Below, piece after piece: positions 61,193-64,000 of a DNA stretch of 64,000 bases (its first letter is position 1; every line of letters starts with the position of its first letter). The DNA is from Roseococcus thiosulfatophilus (GTDB lineage Bacteria > Pseudomonadota > Alphaproteobacteria > Acetobacterales > Acetobacteraceae). The stretch lies in the NCBI RefSeq assembly GCF_017311575.1, contig NZ_JAFFQY010000007.1, positions 1 to 64,000 of the forward strand. Reading direction: 5' to 3'. A program made the position numbers and the translations under genes. A model generated the notes under the pieces. The model did not search any database. It was not told the DNA's origin and saw only the letters and a list, made by a program, of their open reading frames with translations.

Positions 61193-62086
61193 ATGCCCCA
61201 TATGCTGACCCTGATCGCCGCGCCCGGCGCGCTGACCCCTGACCATCTGCGCGCCGCCCGCGCGGCACTCTCGGCGCTGGGCGCCGACCTGGACGCGGCC
61301 GAATGGCTGTCGGAGGCCGAGGCGGTGGACCAGCCCTTCACGGCGCTGGCGGCCGAGCAGGCGGAGGCCGCCGTGCGCGCCGCGTTGGGCGATGCGCCGC
61401 TGGACCTGATCGCCCAGCCCCGCGACGGGCGGCGAAAGAAGCTGCTGCTGGCCGACATGGACAGCACCATCGTCACCAGCGAGACGCTGGACGAGATCGC
61501 GGCCTTCGCCGGCCTCAAGGAGCAGATCGCGGAGATCACCCGCCGCTCCATGAATGGCGAGCTGGATTTCGCCCAGGCGCTGACCGCGCGCGTGGCCATG
61601 CTGCGCGGCCTGGAGGCCACGGCGCTGGAGGCCACCTGGAAGGCCACGGAACTCACGCCCGGTGCGGCCGAACTGGTCGGCACCATGCGCGCGAACGGCG
61701 CCCACACCGCGCTGGTCTCGGGCGGCTTCACCTTCTTTACCGCGCGCGTGGCGGAACTCGTGGGCTTTCATGAGCACCATGCCAATACGCTGCTGGTCGA
61801 GGAGGGCAAGCTGACCGGTGCGGTGGGGCAGCCCATCCTGGACCGCGACGCCAAGCTCGCTACGCTGAAGCGCCTCGCCGCGCAGCTCGGCGTGCCGCTG
61901 GCCGAGGCCGCGACGGTGGGCGATGGCGCCAATGACCTGGCCATGATCCAGGCCGCGGGGCTGGGTGTGGCCTTCCGCGCCAAGCCCGTGGTGGCGGCCG
62001 CGGCGCGCCACCGGCTGGAACATGCGGATCTGCGGGGGCTGCTGTTCGCCCAGGGCTATCGCGCGGCGGAATTCCGCCGGGCCTGA
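61193..62086 (+). CDS. serB: Phosphoserine phosphatase
   Basis: Last step of serine synthesis; HAD-family phosphatase, 297 residues. An N-terminal ACT-like stretch (about 1-75) precedes the catalytic domain, where the nucleophile Asp88 and Asp90 lie in LLADMDSTIVTSE; later motifs are TALVSGGFTFFTARV and VGDGANDLAMIQAAG. ATG 61193 has an alternative at 61202. It diverges from miaA. Downstream are tandem hairpin repeats and a convergent small gene. Confidence 0.95.
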   Translation: MPHMLTLIAAPGALTPDHLRAARAALSALGADLDAAEWLSEAEAVDQPFTALAAEQAEAAVRAALGDAPLDLIAQPRDGRRKKLLLADMDSTIVTSETLDEIAAFAGLKEQIAEITRRSMNGELDFAQALTARVAMLRGLEATALEATWKATELTPGAAELVGTMRANGAHTALVSGGFTFFTARVAELVGFHEHHANTLLVEEGKLTGAVGQPILDRDAKLATLKRLAAQLGVPLAEAATVGDGANDLAMIQAAGLGVAFRAKPVVAAAARHRLEHADLRGLLFAQGYRAAEFRRA

Positions 62087-62095
62087 GCCAGAAGG

Positions 62096-62202
62096 CTATT
62101 CCGCGAGCCCCTCCCTGGCGCCGCGGATTACTCCGCGGGCTTCTCCCTGGCGCCGCGGATTACTCCGCGGGCTTCTCCCTGGCGCCGCGGATTACTCCGC
62201 GG
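62096..62202. repeat. Tandem 32-bp hairpin repeats between serB and a small gene
   Basis: Full units at 62127-62158 and 62159-62190 are identical, with an imperfect copy before (62096-62126) and the first 12 bases of another after (62191-62202). CCGCGGATTACTCCGCGG recurs at 62121, 62153 and 62185, each able to form a seven-base-pair hairpin with loop TTAC. On the minus strand each unit repeats the last codons and stop (GCGGAGTAA) of the small gene. It lies between convergent genes and probably acts as a terminator. Confidence 0.85.
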
Positions 62203-62389
62203 CGACGCGCGGAACGGGCAGGGGCAGGATGGCGGCGTCGGTGAAGGCGCGGGGTTCGTCGCGCATGTCGAAGATGTCGGTGGTCTCGACGGGCAGCGCC
62301 AATACGAAGGGGTGCTGGGCCTCGCGCCGCGCGGGGCTGGCGGACATCTGGCGGCGACGTGCCAGGATCAGGGGCTTCAGAACACGCAT
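62192..62389 (-). CDS. Small hypothetical protein
   Basis: A 65-residue protein beginning MRVLKPLILARRRQMSASPA, with a basic N-terminal third and a Pro/Ala-rich end (AAILPLPVPRVAAE). No signal peptide, membrane span or known motif. The start is well supported by GGAGGGAACCC before the ATG. Its 3' end lies inside the tandem repeats at 62096-62202. Function unknown. Confidence 0.6.
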   Translation of the reverse strand: MRVLKPLILARRRQMSASPARREAQHPFVLALPVETTDIFDMRDEPRAFTDAAILPLPVPRVAAE

Positions 62390-62489
62390 GGGTTCCCTCC
62401 ACTCCGGCCCTCGCGGCGGAAAGGGGTGCCCCCGTTCCGCCACGGCGCCGCCTTGACTGTGGCGGCGTCAAAGCATCTTTGCGCTTTGG

Positions 62490-63911
62490 TTACAAGCTCG
62501 GTGCGCTGGGAACCTGCAATGCGATTTCCAGGGAGCGCGCGGCGCGGAAGCACAGATCGTCGCGATAGAGCGCCGCCGCCACCTGCACCGCGCGCGGCAT
62601 TCCTTCGGAATCAAGGCCCACGGGCACTGAGATGGCCGGCTGGCGGGTCAGGTTGAAGGCGAAGGTCCAGGGCGCCCAGTCGCGCCACAGGGCGGTCTCG
62701 GGGTGCAGGGTGGGCTGGTCCGCGGCGAAGGCGGCGGTCGGAGTCGCGGCCGTCAGCACCAAGTCGAATCGCTGGTGGAAGCGCGCCATGGCGTGCGCGG
62801 CCTCGATGCGCAGCGCATCGGCGCCCAGGAAATCCACGGCCGACATGCGCGACTGGCGCTCGGCCACCTCCATGATCCCGGCATCGAGCAGCCCGCGCGA
62901 TTCCTCGGGGATGGAGGCGACGAGTCGCGCCAGCGCCACACCCCAGACCCGGCCGAAGATGGCGCGGGTGTCGGGCAGGGCGGGGTCCGCTTCCTCGACA
63001 TGCGCGCCGGCGGCTTCGAGCGCTCTGGCGGCCTGGAGCAGGGCTTCCTCGCCCTCGGCGTCCAGAGGGGCCTCGAAGCCCAGGCGGCGGACCACGGCGA
63101 CGCGCAGCCCCGCCACGCCGTCCTCGATGCCATCGCGCCAGTCGCGGTTGTCATCGGGCAGGCAGAAGGGGTCGCGCAGGTCGTGGCGCGCCATGGCGTT
63201 CATCATCAGCGCGGCATCGCGCACCGAACGCGCCATGGGGCCCGCCACCGCCACATTGGCGAAGGCGCCGAGCGGCCATTGCGGCACGCGGCCGAAGCTG
63301 GGCTTCACGCCCACCACGCCGCAGAAGGCCGCCGGGATGCGGATGGAGCCGCCCGCATCGGTGCCGATGTGCAGCGGGCCGAAGCAGGCGGCGGCCGCGG
63401 CGCCGGCGCCGGAGGAAGACCCGCCCGGCGTGCGCTCGCGGTTCCAGGGGTTGCGGGTGATGCCGTGCAGCGGACAATCGCCCGGCGACTTCCAGCCGAA
63501 TTCGGTGGTGGTGGTCTTGCCCAGGATGACCGCGCCGGCCGACTTCAGCCCGAGCACAGAGGGCGCGTCCTCGCTGGCCGGTGTGGCATCGGTCGCGCGG
63601 CTGCCGCGGCGGGTGGGGAAGCCCGCCAGGTTCAGCAGGTCCTTCACCGTGCAGGGCACGCCATCGAGCGGGCCCATGGGGCGGCCGGCGGCCCAGCGCG
63701 CCTCGCTCTCGCCGGCTTGGGCCAGGGCGCGGGGGTTCATCGCCGCGAAGGCGTTGACCCAGGGGTTCATGCGCGCCACGCGCTCCATGACCGCCTTCAG
63801 CGCCTCGACGGGCGAGAGGGCGCGGCGGGCGTAGAGGCCGAGCAGTTGCTCGGCCTCCATCAGGGCGGGGTCGGTGGGGGTGGTCACACCGCCCCCGATC
63901 GCGCGAGGCAT
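62490..63911 (-). CDS. Amidase (amidase signature family)
   Basis: A 473-residue amidohydrolase of the amidase signature family. The Ser-cisSer-Lys triad is visible: Lys in DGVPCTVKDLLNLAG, and the two serines in RTPGGSSSGAGAAAAACFGP, followed by GTDAGGSIRIPAAFCGVVG. It may hydrolyse an aliphatic or aryl amide; GatA is excluded by context because gatC and gatB are absent. Start ATG 63911 is uncertain (a GTG at 63887 is possible). It lies 17 bases after the stop of another gene on the same strand. Confidence 0.9.
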   Translation of the reverse strand: MPRAIGGGVTTPTDPALMEAEQLLGLYARRALSPVEALKAVMERVARMNPWVNAFAAMNPRALAQAGESEARWAAGRPMGPLDGVPCTVKDLLNLAGFPTRRGSRATDATPASEDAPSVLGLKSAGAVILGKTTTTEFGWKSPGDCPLHGITRNPWNRERTPGGSSSGAGAAAAACFGPLHIGTDAGGSIRIPAAFCGVVGVKPSFGRVPQWPLGAFANVAVAGPMARSVRDAALMMNAMARHDLRDPFCLPDDNRDWRDGIEDGVAGLRVAVVRRLGFEAPLDAEGEEALLQAARALEAAGAHVEEADPALPDTRAIFGRVWGVALARLVASIPEESRGLLDAGIMEVAERQSRMSAVDFLGADALRIEAAHAMARFHQRFDLVLTAATPTAAFAADQPTLHPETALWRDWAPWTFAFNLTRQPAISVPVGLDSEGMPRAVQVAAALYRDDLCFRAARSLEIALQVPSAPSL

Positions 63912-63927
63912 GAACGGGCGGCGGCCA

Positions 63928-64000
63928 TCACGCCCCCTTCGCCACGCGGCGGAACTTCGTCAGCAGGAATTCCGTGTAGCCATTGGGCTGCGCCGCCCCT
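63928..64000 (-). CDS. C-terminus of an unidentified protein
   Basis: The last 23 codons of a gene running beyond the window: it ends with QPNGYTEFLLTKFRRVAKGA and a TGA at 63928-63930. The segment is too short to identify; reading-frame continuity to the window edge and its 16-base distance to the amidase gene suggest a shared operon. Confidence 0.5.
   Translation of the reverse strand, partial: GAAQPNGYTEFLLTKFRRVAKGA

Noticed and set aside
62096-62202. 32-bp repeats as a CRISPR array
   Set aside because: Head-to-tail copies with no spacers; each is a palindromic gene-end unit.

Overview
The window is a G+C-rich stretch of an alphaproteobacterial chromosome, most likely from the Acetobacteraceae (Roseomonas-like). 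This is inferred from codon use, the FlaF-regulated flagellin, the PIMT-TolC-PopZ-ValS gene order and the Ku/LigD pair; nothing in the window proves the genus. It is mostly ordinary chromosome with tightly packed operons (many ATGA overlaps), two tRNAs, no rRNA, no CRISPR array, no insertion sequence and no phage genes.

Layout from left to right. (1) 1-3125: end of an ECF sigma factor, then an acyl-CoA-dehydrogenase-like protein and a NodS-like methyltransferase, convergent with a family 2 glycosyltransferase. (2) 3122-9064: non-homologous end-joining pair ku-ligD, with a DUF892 ferritin-like stress protein, a degenerate SDR, a low-complexity secreted protein and two small genes. (3) 9301-14640: complete urea ABC transporter urtABCDE. 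(4) 14642-22331: membrane proteins (AI-2E, DedA, MscS families), a serine hydrolase, and a sugar-type ABC importer lacking its ATPase. (5) 22325-22778: hairpin, SDR gene remnant, tRNA-Asn and tRNA-Cys. (6) 22885-30199: PIMT-like protein, TolC, PopZ-like protein, ValS and IlvD. (7) 30288-38907: flagellin locus with sugar- and methyl-transfer enzymes around flagellin and FlaF, including a TPR-methyltransferase and a TPR-GT41 glycosyltransferase. This is the most interesting region. (8) 38940-44510: GDPD and the leucine-degradation genes ivd-mccB-mccA. (9) 44565-49916: a frameshifted Bax-inhibitor-1 gene, YbbAP/TesA block and ThpR. (10) 49913-53793: copper-handling operon (DUF2946, TonB receptor, YcnI, an unknown secreted protein, PCuAC). 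(11) 53807-64000: 58-bp tandem repeats, Sir2, protease, MOSC protein, the miaA-ilvB-ilvN-ilvC operon, SerB, 32-bp tandem repeats and an amidase.

How the genes work together: branched-chain amino acid synthesis (ilvB, ilvN, ilvC, ilvD) and leucine breakdown (ivd, mccA, mccB) are both represented but in separate operons. The flagellin block reads as a flagellin modification unit: FlaF and a structured 5' leader would set flagellin amount, while the TPR-GT41 enzyme, TPR-methyltransferase, TylF-like methyltransferase, GT2 enzyme and epimerase would build or decorate its glycan. The copper block reads as outer-membrane import followed by periplasmic hand-over through YcnI and PCuAC, with one uncharacterised partner between them.
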